This document shows, piece after piece, positions 28,862-38,035 of a DNA stretch of 64,000 nt. The stretch spans positions 558,001 through 622,000 of the forward strand of contig NZ_PCPZ01000001.1 in NCBI RefSeq assembly GCF_002979865.1. Reading direction: 5' to 3'. Position numbers and translations under genes: made by a program. The stretch is from Arthrobacter sp. MYb214 (lineage in GTDB: Bacteria; Actinomycetota; Actinomycetes; Actinomycetales; Micrococcaceae). The notes beneath the pieces were generated by a model. It was not told where the DNA came from. It did not search any database and saw nothing but the letters and a program-made list of their open reading frames with translations. The first letter of the stretch is position 1. Each line of letters starts with the position of its first letter.

Positions 28862-28885
28862 ATTCTATTCGAACACGTATTCGAA
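28862..28885 (-). promoter_or_regulatory. LexA (SOS) box and -10 of the DUF6504-dnaE2 operon
   Basis: CGAACACGTATTCG (28870-28883) matches the SOS consensus CGAAC-N4-GTTCG in 9 of the 10 specified bases and is part of a wider near-palindrome, TTCGAACACGTATTCGAA (28868-28885). Directly downstream on the minus strand is a -10 element TAGAAT (28867-28862), so the site fills the promoter spacer. SOS induction of dnaE2 is established in other actinobacteria. Confidence 0.85.
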
Positions 28886-29471
28886 TGACAGTTACACTAG
28901 TCAGGCGCACCGACAGTTTGGGCTAATCACTTTCACGGTTGGAGCAAGGGCAAGCCCGACATCGGAACACTTTCCCAATCGCGTTTGGACCTATATGCAC
29001 GCATGGACAGCTAAACCAAAGACTGCATCCTGAAACATGCCTTGCCCTCCCCAATTTCAAAGATAGTGCTCTCGATGAACGTCCTAACACTCCTTGGCAG
29101 GCGGAGATGGATTCACGGTGGGGTACCCCACGAATAGATCGGGTGGTGGAGCGCTGAAGCGCACCTTCACTACATGTGCTCTAAAGTATGGAAGCGAGAA
29201 TCTATCCGGCAGAAATCTACAGGTCTGGCATTACGCTTCGCATTCCCGGTAGCCGGTAGCGTCGTTGCTCTTTGCTAAGCTAAGGGCACTACCAGAAGAA
29301 CCAACGCATGCCTCCCAAGTGCGAAGGAGTGCACGAAGCGATGGTTGAAATAGCCAAGGACAGGCAGCGCATGGGTCCGTCTAAGTTGACCTGACACGAT
29401 TCGAATAACATGCACGGAAGTGTCGTAACTAACCAGGACTTTTTCGGGCTACACAATGGAGACCGCGGATA
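28886..29471. other. 586-base AT-richer stretch without a supported gene
   Basis: Left margin of the accessory island. Short frames only; one plus-strand run of 28 codons (29309-29395) is coding-like but unrecognised. A palindrome GTGGGGTACCCCAC is near 29117-29130. I see no tRNA, integrase, or direct repeat that would mark an insertion site. Confidence 0.4.
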
Positions 29472-30134
29472 GTGGCAAATGAAGCCAAGCTGGATGACCG
29501 TCAAACGCATGTGGTTGACGCGCTGCAGAACCGTAACGAAAAATTGGCAGGTTTATATGGCACTGCCTTGGACATTCTCGCCGCGAAAGCGATTCCACCT
29601 CGGGAGGCTGCGAGGATTTCGATCATTTGCCACTGCATGCGCGAGCTAATGATCGGGCTCCCTGCAGTCATGTCTGAATTCTCAATCCCGCGTCCTGTTC
29701 CCTCCTCGGCGACTCTGCTGAGACAACTCCCAGAGCTATTGGCGGCGCACCCTGACGCTGACCTCGCGCTCGATCAAGATCTTGTGCCCGTTCCCCGAGC
29801 GGTTGCGCTGGTTCTTACCTCATTGATGAACACAGCATCGAAAGAGGAAGCACGCAACCGCGCCAACGCAGCGGCGCTGGTGACGGGAGTGCCTCACACC
29901 AAGCACCCAGTAATCGAACAGTGGACAAAGGCGTATGAATTCTTTGTGGGCTGGACCCATTTGGACCGTAACCATGACCGGCAGAGGCCACTACCGAATG
30001 ACGAAACCCTGCTGGCGCACATGCGGGTGGTGGAGGACGTAATCGAAGTGCGGAGTTCCTTGTTTTTCGAGAACCTGCATGCGTTGGAGGACCTCCTCGC
30101 TGAGATCAATGCCGTCGACGATGGGGACTCGTAA
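29472..30134 (+). CDS. Unknown protein, first gene of island pair (possible HEPN-like fold)
   Basis: 220 residues from GTG 29472, with GGAG 11 bases ahead. Predominantly helical; no signal peptide or membrane segment. Residues 44-60 (REAARISIICHCMRELM) contain Arg48 followed by His54, an R-x5-H spacing compatible with the Rx4-6H motif of HEPN ribonucleases, though the residue after Arg is Ile rather than the common polar one. A second basic cluster, LDRNHDRQRP, is near 165. I do not recognise the family. Its stop codon overlaps the start of the 954-residue gene (TAATG), so the two products are made together. Base composition is lower in GC than the flanking core genes. Confidence 0.8.
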   Translation: MANEAKLDDRQTHVVDALQNRNEKLAGLYGTALDILAAKAIPPREAARISIICHCMRELMIGLPAVMSEFSIPRPVPSSATLLRQLPELLAAHPDADLALDQDLVPVPRAVALVLTSLMNTASKEEARNRANAAALVTGVPHTKHPVIEQWTKAYEFFVGWTHLDRNHDRQRPLPNDETLLAHMRVVEDVIEVRSSLFFENLHALEDLLAEINAVDDGDS

Positions 30135-32998
30135 TGCCAAACTTCAAACCACCAACTGACACGCAAGTAAAAGAGGCCTTGCGCCGAATTCTCACGCCTC
30201 AACTTCGTCAGGCCTTCTTTGATGGGCTGAAGAATCCTCTGTGGGTGGAGCCTCTGGCTAAAGCGGGGATGTTTGATAACCCGCCGGAGCCAGAGATGAC
30301 AGACGATGGTCTTATCCGAGATTTTTACTGGCCTGAGATTGATTACTTAAAGCGGGTGGCACCAAAGACACCAAAGACCGTGGTGGATATTCTCGTTAAA
30401 CTTAATGGCAGCAACAATGCGTGGGTGCATAGAGCTGTATTCTCAATCGGTGCCTCAATCCCGTCCGATGAGGCCGCCAGGCTAAAGCCTCTGATCAAGA
30501 ATTTAAACGAGAACGGCTTTGGACGACGAAGCGACCCCCGTGAAATCGTCGCGTTAGCCGTAAACCTGCTACGGGGCGGACAACAAAAGGTCGGAAAGTG
30601 GACGGCCAATTTGATATTCCGCCCTAGCGCCTCCGAGAATCCGCACAAGCCAAATCTGACGATCAAGGAGCACTGGTACCAAGAAGGTTTACCACGCGTG
30701 GTTGATACGTTCGACGACGCCAACGATGGCCTTAAGGCAGTCCTGCCCTGGCTCGAAGAATATGAGCGCCACTCAGGTCGTGTGACCGACACGTACGACT
30801 GGACGTTTATGTCGTTCGACTCGATTCGCCATCCTATTGGTCGCCGTTCCGCCGAGCAGTCCCTCATCGATGCGGTTTTCGACTTGGCTACCAAGTCGAT
30901 GATTTCTGACCCGCGAGTAGCAAAGGCGACTCTGAGCAAGAGCCGCATGGTTCTGACGCGCAAGATCACCCTCTCTGCGGTATCAGAAGCACTCGGAGGA
31001 AATAGAGATCGGACCCCAACTGAGAATCACAATCTGCTGGCTATCGCTGCTGAGCTTTTAGCTGATAGCGAGTTTCGCGAAGACTCTTGCAGGATCCAGT
31101 TCGGCGAGCTAGCACGGCAAGTCGCAAAGTACTCACCCGCCGCGCTAGAGCCGCTCATAAGTTTCATCGCAACTGGACCGCAAATGGAAATAGACCAGTT
31201 ACGCGAGCGCCTGCGCCGGGATGAGGAAGACACTCCCGATGAGCTCCAAGAACGTGTCGCAGCAGTGCTGGATACATGGAAACATCAGTGGCTCTCTGCA
31301 GTCGGCAGTGACGCGCTGCCTACGGCTCTGAAGCCCATCCTCTTAGAGCTTGACGCACGATTCGGCGCTATTGAGTCGCCGCTTTTACCTGAGGTTCTAC
31401 ATTCGAGTTGGAGCGGACCCAACAGTCCGATGTCCACAGACGAAATGTCTGTTATGAGTTCTGCAGAACTAGCTGCGCATCTCGAGAGTTGGCATGATGT
31501 CGGCGATGGTTGGGATCCAGGTCCGTCACACGAGGGCCAAGCCCGGGAGCTTTCGGCTTTTATAGCCACTAGCCCAAAGGCGCTGGAAGGCATCGATGAC
31601 CTAGTAGACAGGTTACGACCTACATATCTGCGAGCGATTTTGGAGGGTTGGGAAGCTTCTGTAAAGGCAGACATCGATATTGACTGGCATCAGTCAATCA
31701 ATCTCGTCAAGGGGATCCTCATGCACAGCGACGCCTCTTCATTCCCGGTGGAGGGCGGAAGATGGGATGACGACGTTGACTATCGCGGAGCGAAGAAAGC
31801 CGCTGTCGGCCTGCTCGAAGAACTCGTCAAGGAACGAAAAGCCTCATCCATGCCGGCTGAGGAAAGACGGCGTTTTGCCGACCTGCTTATCAATGCCAAC
31901 GACCAAAGCGCCTGGACCGAGTATGACTCGATCTCACCAGAGCACGGCATGGATCCGCTCACCCTCTCGATCAATTGGCAATGGCCGATTCGAGTACGGG
32001 GCCTGCTCAATTTGATGCTCCACGGCCCAAATGCATCTTGGTACGAAGCCGCACGTGAAGCGTTCGAGAGGGAAATAACGCGTCCGGACAGTAAGGGTGC
32101 ATCGCGAGCTGTCATTGGTGAAAGGCTTGGGCATTTGCTCTCCGTCGTTCCAGATTGGATCAAGCCCCGTCTCGGAGCGCTGATTGGATCAACTGACGGA
32201 ATTACACGAAATCAGCAAATCGTACTAACGACTGCGATGGCAGTCCATTACTACAGCAGTGCGCTCTACGACTCATTGGCGCCGTCCATGATCGCGGCCA
32301 TTCGGTCAACACAGCCCCTCGTCACAGGATGGCAAAATAGCCATTCCGACCCGTTGCAACGAATCGGAGAGTGGGTAATAGACGCGATAATCTTCGGTCA
32401 CAAGACGCTGAGTGATTCGGTTGCAGCAGAGTTTTTTGCAACCGCGGAACCTAAGATCCGCGGAGCTGCTGTCGGGCATATCGCCTGGACGTTCGAAAAT
32501 GCCGAATCGGTTGATGACGTGATTCGCGATCGGCTTGCTGACCTCTGGGATACGAGAATGAAGCATGTCCGCGAACACCCTGAGGACCACCAAGAATTAC
32601 TCGAGTTCTATTGGTTTGTTTCAAGCGACAAATTCGATGTCTCCTGGTGGTTGCCTCGTTTAAAGGAAGGACTGGACCTCGCCCCGGAACTCGCCCATGA
32701 ATCGCACATGATCAGCAAGCAAATCGCAAGCTCCGCCGATGTAGACCCCAGCGGGGCGTTCCAGGTGGTCCGGCGTCTCCTCACGAATCGAGAGGACGCC
32801 AGCACGCGGTTCTGGGTTTTAAGCGAAAATGCTGTGCCAATGGTCATCGCGAGAGCGGTTGCTTCAGGTCACGAACATCTAAAGCAAGAGGCGATACTCT
32901 TCATGAACGAACTAGGAGAACAGGGAAACCCCGCGCTTGAGAAAGAGGTACAGGCCGTGTTGAACGGCGAGATCACCCAGGATGACGTCAAGGACTAG
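30134..32998 (+). CDS. Large helical-repeat protein of unknown function, second gene of island pair
   Basis: 954 residues, all-helical in appearance, without Walker A, nuclease or membrane motifs, starting in the upstream stop codon. Residues about 425-540 (SPMSTDEMSVMSSAELAAHLESW, PSHEGQARELSAFI, LRPTYLRAILEGWEASV, in pieces) resemble the C-terminal helical sensor region I recall from very large STAND-type NTPases of conflict systems, in which SPLSxxEL, PSREGLA and YVRALLxGL motifs recur. Here that region occurs without an NTPase. A HEAT/ARM-like scaffold is plausible. Function inferred only from coupling and island context: a sensor or scaffold for the 220-residue partner. Confidence 0.85.
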   Translation: MPNFKPPTDTQVKEALRRILTPQLRQAFFDGLKNPLWVEPLAKAGMFDNPPEPEMTDDGLIRDFYWPEIDYLKRVAPKTPKTVVDILVKLNGSNNAWVHRAVFSIGASIPSDEAARLKPLIKNLNENGFGRRSDPREIVALAVNLLRGGQQKVGKWTANLIFRPSASENPHKPNLTIKEHWYQEGLPRVVDTFDDANDGLKAVLPWLEEYERHSGRVTDTYDWTFMSFDSIRHPIGRRSAEQSLIDAVFDLATKSMISDPRVAKATLSKSRMVLTRKITLSAVSEALGGNRDRTPTENHNLLAIAAELLADSEFREDSCRIQFGELARQVAKYSPAALEPLISFIATGPQMEIDQLRERLRRDEEDTPDELQERVAAVLDTWKHQWLSAVGSDALPTALKPILLELDARFGAIESPLLPEVLHSSWSGPNSPMSTDEMSVMSSAELAAHLESWHDVGDGWDPGPSHEGQARELSAFIATSPKALEGIDDLVDRLRPTYLRAILEGWEASVKADIDIDWHQSINLVKGILMHSDASSFPVEGGRWDDDVDYRGAKKAAVGLLEELVKERKASSMPAEERRRFADLLINANDQSAWTEYDSISPEHGMDPLTLSINWQWPIRVRGLLNLMLHGPNASWYEAAREAFEREITRPDSKGASRAVIGERLGHLLSVVPDWIKPRLGALIGSTDGITRNQQIVLTTAMAVHYYSSALYDSLAPSMIAAIRSTQPLVTGWQNSHSDPLQRIGEWVIDAIIFGHKTLSDSVAAEFFATAEPKIRGAAVGHIAWTFENAESVDDVIRDRLADLWDTRMKHVREHPEDHQELLEFYWFVSSDKFDVSWWLPRLKEGLDLAPELAHESHMISKQIASSADVDPSGAFQVVRRLLTNREDASTRFWVLSENAVPMVIARAVASGHEHLKQEAILFMNELGEQGNPALEKEVQAVLNGEITQDDVKD

Positions 32999-33407
32999 CG
33001 ACGACGTGGATTCTCTGGCACCAGTTCGAAGATATCAGTGGCAGCTGGTTAGATCGACATCGGCGCTTTACTACCGCGCTCGACGCCACCAATAAACACC
33101 ACCGATACTCGCAGCGGGTTCATTTGTCCTAACACAGGTAAGTCTGCGCTCTAACTGCAACAAAGCCACCTGAAGCTCATCGTCGCGAGCGCCCGACCAA
33201 GACTTTCTGTGGACAGGTGTTGGGCAGACACAGACCGTATCGTCCGTCTCAACGGTAAGCTGCGTTGGTGCCAAAAGCGGACGAATCACTGCTCGACGAT
33301 CTGAACGGTAACCCACCCCTTATTGCCGCGGCCGGTACCTTAAAGCTTTGCGAGAAGCAGACCAGAAAAATCGTGAAGAAATGAAAGCAAGGTTGGCATT
33401 GGTTGAC
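32999..33407. other. 409-base stretch between convergent island genes
   Basis: Holds an 81-codon minus-strand frame (33071-33316, GTG start) with WSGARDDELQVALLQLERRL. It has no proper ribosome binding site and no recognised family; it may be a remnant. No terminator hairpin was found after the 954-residue gene. Confidence 0.3.
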
Positions 33408-34091
33408 CTAGCAACGTTCGCGACCAGCCCGCCAGAGGACGATATCCAGTGTCCTCAGCAAGGACAAATGGGCTGCACCCGATTCACTACGAATACTATT
33501 CGCAAAATCGACAACAGGCCGGCGGCCCTCGACGTCTAGGTGCATGGCTTCCCACCAAGCCCGCCAATAGTCCTTGTCCCGTATACCAAGTATCCGCATA
33601 ACCACTTCATCTTGCACTGGAACCAAATTTGGGCGTTTGCGAGCAAGGATCTTGCTTGCGATGGTAGGACCAATTCCCCACTTTTTTCCCTTGAAGTCGG
33701 TCCCGTGTCGGACTAATTCCCACAGCTGCTGCAGTGCCGATTGGGCTCCAAAAGTGAATTCGTAATCGCAGTCCTCGTTCTCGATCGTCAGCTCCGTGGG
33801 TATCTTCACTAGCAAGGAAGATACCGTAGCGTCTAGCCGGGTGAGCAACTGCCATGCAGCAGAGGCTGGGACATCAACCGAAAGGAATGACACCGAGAGA
33901 AGATCCTCTGCGGTCAGACGCATCGGAACTTGCCCTGTACCACCGAGTAATTCGAAGCATCGCCCGGTAAACCGTGGCCTACCCTCGGCGTCCTCCTCTT
34001 GATACTCTGCTACATAGCGAATTGCTTCGGAAGTCGGGATACTCCGCAAGATATCCCAAATTCGTTGCCCTAAAACTAAGTTATCCCGCAT
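33408..34091 (-). CDS. DUF6308-like protein with helix-hairpin-helix-type motif
   Basis: 227 residues. The central segment KKWGIGPTIASKILARKRPNL (about 134-154; a helix-hairpin-helix-like turn) followed by VPVQDEVVMRILG matches the pattern I associate with DUF6308, an actinobacterial family of unknown function. The HhH-like segment and the trailing VPVQDEVV resemble the DNA-contact region of base-excision glycosylases, but I see no clear catalytic Lys/Asp pair. DNA binding is therefore inferred. Located 355 bases downstream of the DUF4238 gene on the same strand, in the AT-richer island. Confidence 0.75.
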   Translation of the reverse strand: MRDNLVLGQRIWDILRSIPTSEAIRYVAEYQEEDAEGRPRFTGRCFELLGGTGQVPMRLTAEDLLSVSFLSVDVPASAAWQLLTRLDATVSSLLVKIPTELTIENEDCDYEFTFGAQSALQQLWELVRHGTDFKGKKWGIGPTIASKILARKRPNLVPVQDEVVMRILGIRDKDYWRAWWEAMHLDVEGRRPVVDFANSIRSESGAAHLSLLRTLDIVLWRAGRERC

Positions 34092-34445
34092 TGTTTCTCC
34101 TCGAACATCATCCGAAATATGAGCAAATCAACTTCCTAGATTCGCCAGACTCACGAATGCCGTAGGCTTCCAGTGAGCTCAGTGGCATGATTCGGGCCTA
34201 GAGATTTGTCATGATCATAATCTCTCTAGCGACAGGCGCGATGTGTACGCACCCTAAATCCAACCGTTCAGTATCTGGACGTACTGACTCCTCAGTAGGA
34301 ATTATGCTGAATCTGAGGCATTCAATTTTGGGCGACTGGCAACCTTCCGGTAATTACGCCAACGGTAAGTATCCTTGGCAGGATCAACACCTTCGAGATC
34401 ATTTATGAATCAACAGAAACCTTCGACGCAATTTGCCTATTCTTC
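34092..34445. other. 354-base stretch between DUF4238 and DUF6308 genes
   Basis: Only short frames with poor coding character. It presumably carries the promoter of the DUF6308 gene. No repeat, tRNA or clear hairpin found. Confidence 0.3.
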
Positions 34446-35474
34446 CTACTGTCCAAACCACGGCTCACCGTCGAACTCAGCGTCCGTGAATCCATTTACT
34501 CTCATCTTTACGAGGTTTGGTTCAGGAAGATTATCTGGAACGAATTGTGCATCATCCGGATGGTGATAGACATATTCGCTCGCTGACCCCACCGAACGCT
34601 CGTTGAAAAGCTTCTCCATAGATGTAGTGCCCGGTTGCTGCTGATCATACGTCCCTCGAAGGATTGAAGTCCTGATCTCCTGAACGTCTGGGTTCTGTGG
34701 CGTTAGACCCTTAAGTAATACTCCCGGATCACACATGAGTAGCCCCAGCTTCCGAGAGATTGGAAACGTGATCCCCCATGCAGTTGCAAACCCCACCCCC
34801 TGCCATTGTTCGTGGTCGGGATTGGGAATCAAACTTATCGGAGCATCCGAAGTGATGAGGGAGCGCCGGTCAAACTGCACGAGGGTCCATGGGCGGCATT
34901 CCATGTACGATGTTAGCTCTTCGGCAGTTTCTACCATGTGCTCAATATGGGTTTGGTTTGGGAAAACGATTGGTGGGCCTCCCGGCTGCGTGACTGCTTC
35001 CCAGATATAATCTTCCTGCTCGGGAGTCGGGTCGAGTCCGAAGTTTTTCTTGATCCAGCTGGCCACGTACCTTCGACCGCCAGCCCCAACCTCGACCCTG
35101 ATCATCTTCGCGTGAATGTAGTCCATCGTCTTACGAGTGTCCGGACCACGAACACATTGCAAAGCCATGTAGAACGAGAGTGTCTGACGGTCAGCCTCTG
35201 AAGGCGGGAACATACCAGTCTCGAAGTTCCTGAGAATGATGGTCGCGTCGTGCTCGATCCGGCTCAGTGCTTTCTCGAACTCGTCGGGTTCTGACAGCCC
35301 GTCAATCGTGTAAAAATGCGACTGCGCAGCCACATTTTTCACGGACGAAACGAAAGTCTTTCGGGAATCATCGAAGGGTACGACGCTGATTCGTCCCTTG
35401 TCGTTAGCAAACCCCCGAAGATACGCCTGCGGAACGTAGTGATGAAGCTTTGCCGTGTTCCCTTTGCCTGCCAT
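34446..35474 (-). CDS. DUF4238 domain-containing protein
   Basis: 342 residues with the DUF4238 hallmark HHYVPQAYLRGFA near the N-terminus (residues 11-23), then KTFVSSVKNVAAQSHFY, and an RRSLITSDAPISLIPNP stretch in the middle (about 200-220), all typical of the family. The conserved His pair and the late SDAP motif suggest an enzyme, but no activity is established. Such genes occur singly in mobile and defence-rich regions. It starts with ATG 35474 without an obvious strong ribosome binding site. Encoded opposite to the coupled pair. Confidence 0.9.
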   Translation of the reverse strand: MAGKGNTAKLHHYVPQAYLRGFANDKGRISVVPFDDSRKTFVSSVKNVAAQSHFYTIDGLSEPDEFEKALSRIEHDATIILRNFETGMFPPSEADRQTLSFYMALQCVRGPDTRKTMDYIHAKMIRVEVGAGGRRYVASWIKKNFGLDPTPEQEDYIWEAVTQPGGPPIVFPNQTHIEHMVETAEELTSYMECRPWTLVQFDRRSLITSDAPISLIPNPDHEQWQGVGFATAWGITFPISRKLGLLMCDPGVLLKGLTPQNPDVQEIRTSILRGTYDQQQPGTTSMEKLFNERSVGSASEYVYHHPDDAQFVPDNLPEPNLVKMRVNGFTDAEFDGEPWFGQ

Positions 35475-35711
35475 ATGAGCAGTATTTCATAGCTGCCTCG
35501 GGTTCGTTAGGGGTGGCATTCGGAGCGGTGCGACCTGATCGCCGCTAATTAAGAAGAACCCAAAACGCCTCTCAATTAAACCGTTTGGAACACCGTCGAA
35601 TTGGCTCTGCGCGAAACTGCCTGCGTCATTGTGTCTCGAATGCTCGATTAGCACCTGAGACACCGATAGCATCGAGAGAGCACTAGCCAATCGTTCCAGG
35701 AGCTAAATCCC

Positions 35712-36797
35712 ATGTCCCATAAGGTCAAAGCCGTTATTTCCCGCGTCAAGGACGCACCCGTAGAGGTCGTCGATATCATCGTTCCGGATCCGGGTCCCGG
35801 AGAAGTAGTTGTCGATGTGCTCACCACCGGTGTCTGCCACACCGACCTGCACTACAAGCTCGGCGGAATTGGCGACGAGTACCCGTACCTGCTGGGCCAC
35901 GAGTCCACCGCAGTAGTCAGCCAGATCGGCGAGAACGTCACCAACGTCAAGGTCGGCGACCGCGTGATCCTGAACTGGCGTGCAGTCTGCGGCCAGTGCC
36001 GCGCTTGCGCCAAGGGCGAGCCGAAGTACTGCTTCAACACCTTCAATGCCACCCAGAAGATGACCCTGGAAGATGGCACCGAGCTTTCCCCGGCGCTGGG
36101 CATCGGGTCCTTCGCCGAAAAGACCCTGGTCCACTCCGGCCAGTGCACCATCGTGGATGAAGAAGCCGACCCGGCCGCAGTAGGCCTGCTCGGTTGCGGT
36201 GTCATGGCCGGCATCGGGGCAGCGATCAATACCGGCGAGATCAAGCGCGGCGAGTCCGTCGCAGTGATCGGTTGCGGTGGCGTCGGCGCTGCTGCCATCG
36301 CCGGCGCGCAGCTGGCCGGCGCAACCACCATCATCGCGGTGGACGTGAACCCGGACAAGCTGGAAGGCGCCAAGAAGTTCGGCGCCACCCACACCGTGGA
36401 TTCCTCCAAGGTCGACGCCGTGGAAGCCATCCAGGCGCTGACCGGCGGCTTCGGCGCCGACGTCGTCATCGACGCGGTGGGCCGCCCCGAAACCTACAAG
36501 CAGGCCTTCTACGCCCGCGATCTTGCTGGCCGCGTCGTATTGGTAGGCGTGCCAACTCCGGAGATGAAGCTCGAGCTGCCGCTGCTCGATGTCTTCGGCC
36601 GCGGCGGCTCGCTGAAGAGCTCGTGGTACGGCGACTGCCTGCCAAGCCACGACTTCCCGATGCTCGTCGAGCAGTACAAGCTCGGCCGCCTGGATCTGGA
36701 TGCCTTTGTCACCGAACGCATCACGATCGATGAAATCGAAGAAGCGTTCACCAAGATGCATGAAGGCACCGTGCTTCGTTCGGTGGTGGAGCTCTAG
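35712..36797 (+). CDS. mscR: S-(hydroxymethyl)mycothiol dehydrogenase
   Basis: Zinc alcohol dehydrogenase that oxidises the formaldehyde-mycothiol adduct with NAD. 361 residues. Catalytic zinc ligands: Cys42 in TGVCHTDL and His63-Glu64 in LLGHES; structural zinc lobe [15 protein letters not shown]; dinucleotide fold [16 protein letters not shown] followed by Asp in VDVNPDKLE (NAD preference). The ending [27 protein letters not shown] is typical of the mycothiol-dependent class. AGGAG precedes the ATG. Stop overlaps the start of the next gene, a metallo-beta-lactamase-fold hydrolase, the conserved partner. Confidence 0.93.
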   Translation: MSHKVKAVISRVKDAPVEVVDIIVPDPGPGEVVVDVLTTGVCHTDLHYKLGGIGDEYPYLLGHESTAVVSQIGENVTNVKVGDRVILNWRAVCGQCRACAKGEPKYCFNTFNATQKMTLEDGTELSPALGIGSFAEKTLVHSGQCTIVDEEADPAAVGLLGCGVMAGIGAAINTGEIKRGESVAVIGCGGVGAAAIAGAQLAGATTIIAVDVNPDKLEGAKKFGATHTVDSSKVDAVEAIQALTGGFGADVVIDAVGRPETYKQAFYARDLAGRVVLVGVPTPEMKLELPLLDVFGRGGSLKSSWYGDCLPSHDFPMLVEQYKLGRLDLDAFVTERITIDEIEEAFTKMHEGTVLRSVVEL

Positions 36798-37426
36798 TGG
36801 CCGCCCGCATCGAGAACGTCGTCACTTCCGGCACCTTCTCCCTGGATGGCGGGACGTGGGATGTCGATAACAACGTCTGGATCGTCGGCGATGATTCCGA
36901 GGTGATGGTCATCGACCCGGCACATGATGTTGCCAAGATCCGCGAAGCTGTGGGCGATCGAGAAGTCATGGCCGTGCTGCTTACCCACGGGCACGATGAC
37001 CACATCCGTGCGGCTGGCGAATTCGCCGACGCCGTGGATGCACCGCTGTTCTTGAACCCGGAAGACCGCATGCTCTGGGAAGCTGTCTACCCCGAGCGCG
37101 ATGTGGACGCAGAAATCAGCGAAGGCGATTCATTCACCATCGCCGGCACCACGCTGACCGCCCTGCACACCCCGGGGCACTCTCCGGGCTCAACCTGCTT
37201 CTACGCTGAAGACCTCGGTGTACTGTTCAGCGGTGACACCCTGTTCAACGGCGGCCCGGGGGCTACCGGTCGCAGCTACTCCAGCTTCGAGACGATCGTC
37301 GAGTCGATCCGCACCAAGCTGCTGGTCCTGCCAGCTGAAACCGTGGTCAATACCGGCCACGGCGATGCCACCTCCATCGGTGCAGAAGCGCCGAACCTGG
37401 ATGAATGGATCAAGCGCGGTCACTAA
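36797..37426 (+). CDS. MBL-fold hydrolase, probable S-formylmycothiol hydrolase
   Basis: 209 residues from GTG 36797, overlapping the mscR stop (TAGTG). The metal site HGHDDH (64-69, within LLTHGHDDHIRAAGEF), a further His in HTPGHSPGSTC and Asp in FSGDTLF, and the last His in NTGHGDAT define a glyoxalase II-like binuclear hydrolase. Genes in this position behind mscR are proposed to hydrolyse S-formylmycothiol to formate and mycothiol, completing formaldehyde removal; coupling supports this but the reaction is inferred. Confidence 0.88.
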   Translation: MAARIENVVTSGTFSLDGGTWDVDNNVWIVGDDSEVMVIDPAHDVAKIREAVGDREVMAVLLTHGHDDHIRAAGEFADAVDAPLFLNPEDRMLWEAVYPERDVDAEISEGDSFTIAGTTLTALHTPGHSPGSTCFYAEDLGVLFSGDTLFNGGPGATGRSYSSFETIVESIRTKLLVLPAETVVNTGHGDATSIGAEAPNLDEWIKRGH

Positions 37427-37438
37427 GCACCACGCATC

Positions 37439-37473
37439 GAGCGGCAGCAGGCCTTTAGAGCCGGCTGCCGCTC
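37439..37473 (+). terminator. Terminator of mscR unit
   Basis: Ten-base perfect arms GAGCGGCAGC (37439-37448) and complement (37464-37473), extendable inward, followed by GTGTTTAAA. Thirteen bases after the MBL gene. Confidence 0.75.
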
Positions 37474-37522
37474 GTGTTTAAAGTTGATGCGCAAAACATC
37501 TGGTGATGGCAAGATTAAATAC

Positions 37523-38035
37523 ATGCCTTCAGATAAACGCTACAAGTCCGCCACTGCCTTATTCCTGGGCGCAGCAGTATTCATCATCGTCGGCATCGTC
37601 GTGCTGTGGTGGGACAGTCAACAAGAAGTAGTTTTCTACTCTGGATCCTATGTACCGCTGGTCGAAGACTCTGAAACCTACTTCGGCCCGGGTCCCGCCG
37701 AAGTTCTCGGTTGGGTGCTGGCTTTGCTCGGCGTTGGCGCGCTGGGGGTTGCCGGCGGCTTATCGCTTCGCCAGCTCGCTCGGTTCAAGGCCTGGTTCCT
37801 GATCGCCGGGCTGTTGTTGGCAGCAGGTGGCATCGGAGCACTGCTATGGGACTACAACCAGGTTCGAACCTTCGGCTGGTTCGCCTATGCTCCGCTGAGC
37901 GAAGCAGCATTCGTTCCTGACAGCGCAGCCCACGTCATGGGCGAGCTGGGACTTGTGGCAGGAACCCTGCTGGCCAGCAGCTACCTGGGGTTCCGGCTCG
38001 GGTCCAAGCCCAGCGGCTCAGCCATCCGCGGCTAA
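37523..38035 (+). CDS. Membrane protein of unknown function
   Basis: 170 residues from ATG 37523 (MPSDKRYKSA). Four hydrophobic segments: about 11-31, 64-84, 95-115 and 138-156; an extracytoplasmic loop holds FYSGSYVPLVEDSETYFGPGP. No family recognised. The upstream ATG at 37484 gives a 13-residue extension lacking a binding site. Stop codon overlaps the end of the convergent SRAP gene by 4 bases. Confidence 0.75.
   Translation: MPSDKRYKSATALFLGAAVFIIVGIVVLWWDSQQEVVFYSGSYVPLVEDSETYFGPGPAEVLGWVLALLGVGALGVAGGLSLRQLARFKAWFLIAGLLLAAGGIGALLWDYNQVRTFGWFAYAPLSEAAFVPDSAAHVMGELGLVAGTLLASSYLGFRLGSKPSGSAIRG

Noticed and set aside
28886-29471. tRNA gene or attachment site at the island border
   Set aside because: No cloverleaf, no GTTCRANYC loop and no direct repeat shared with the right border near 35.5-35.7 kb.
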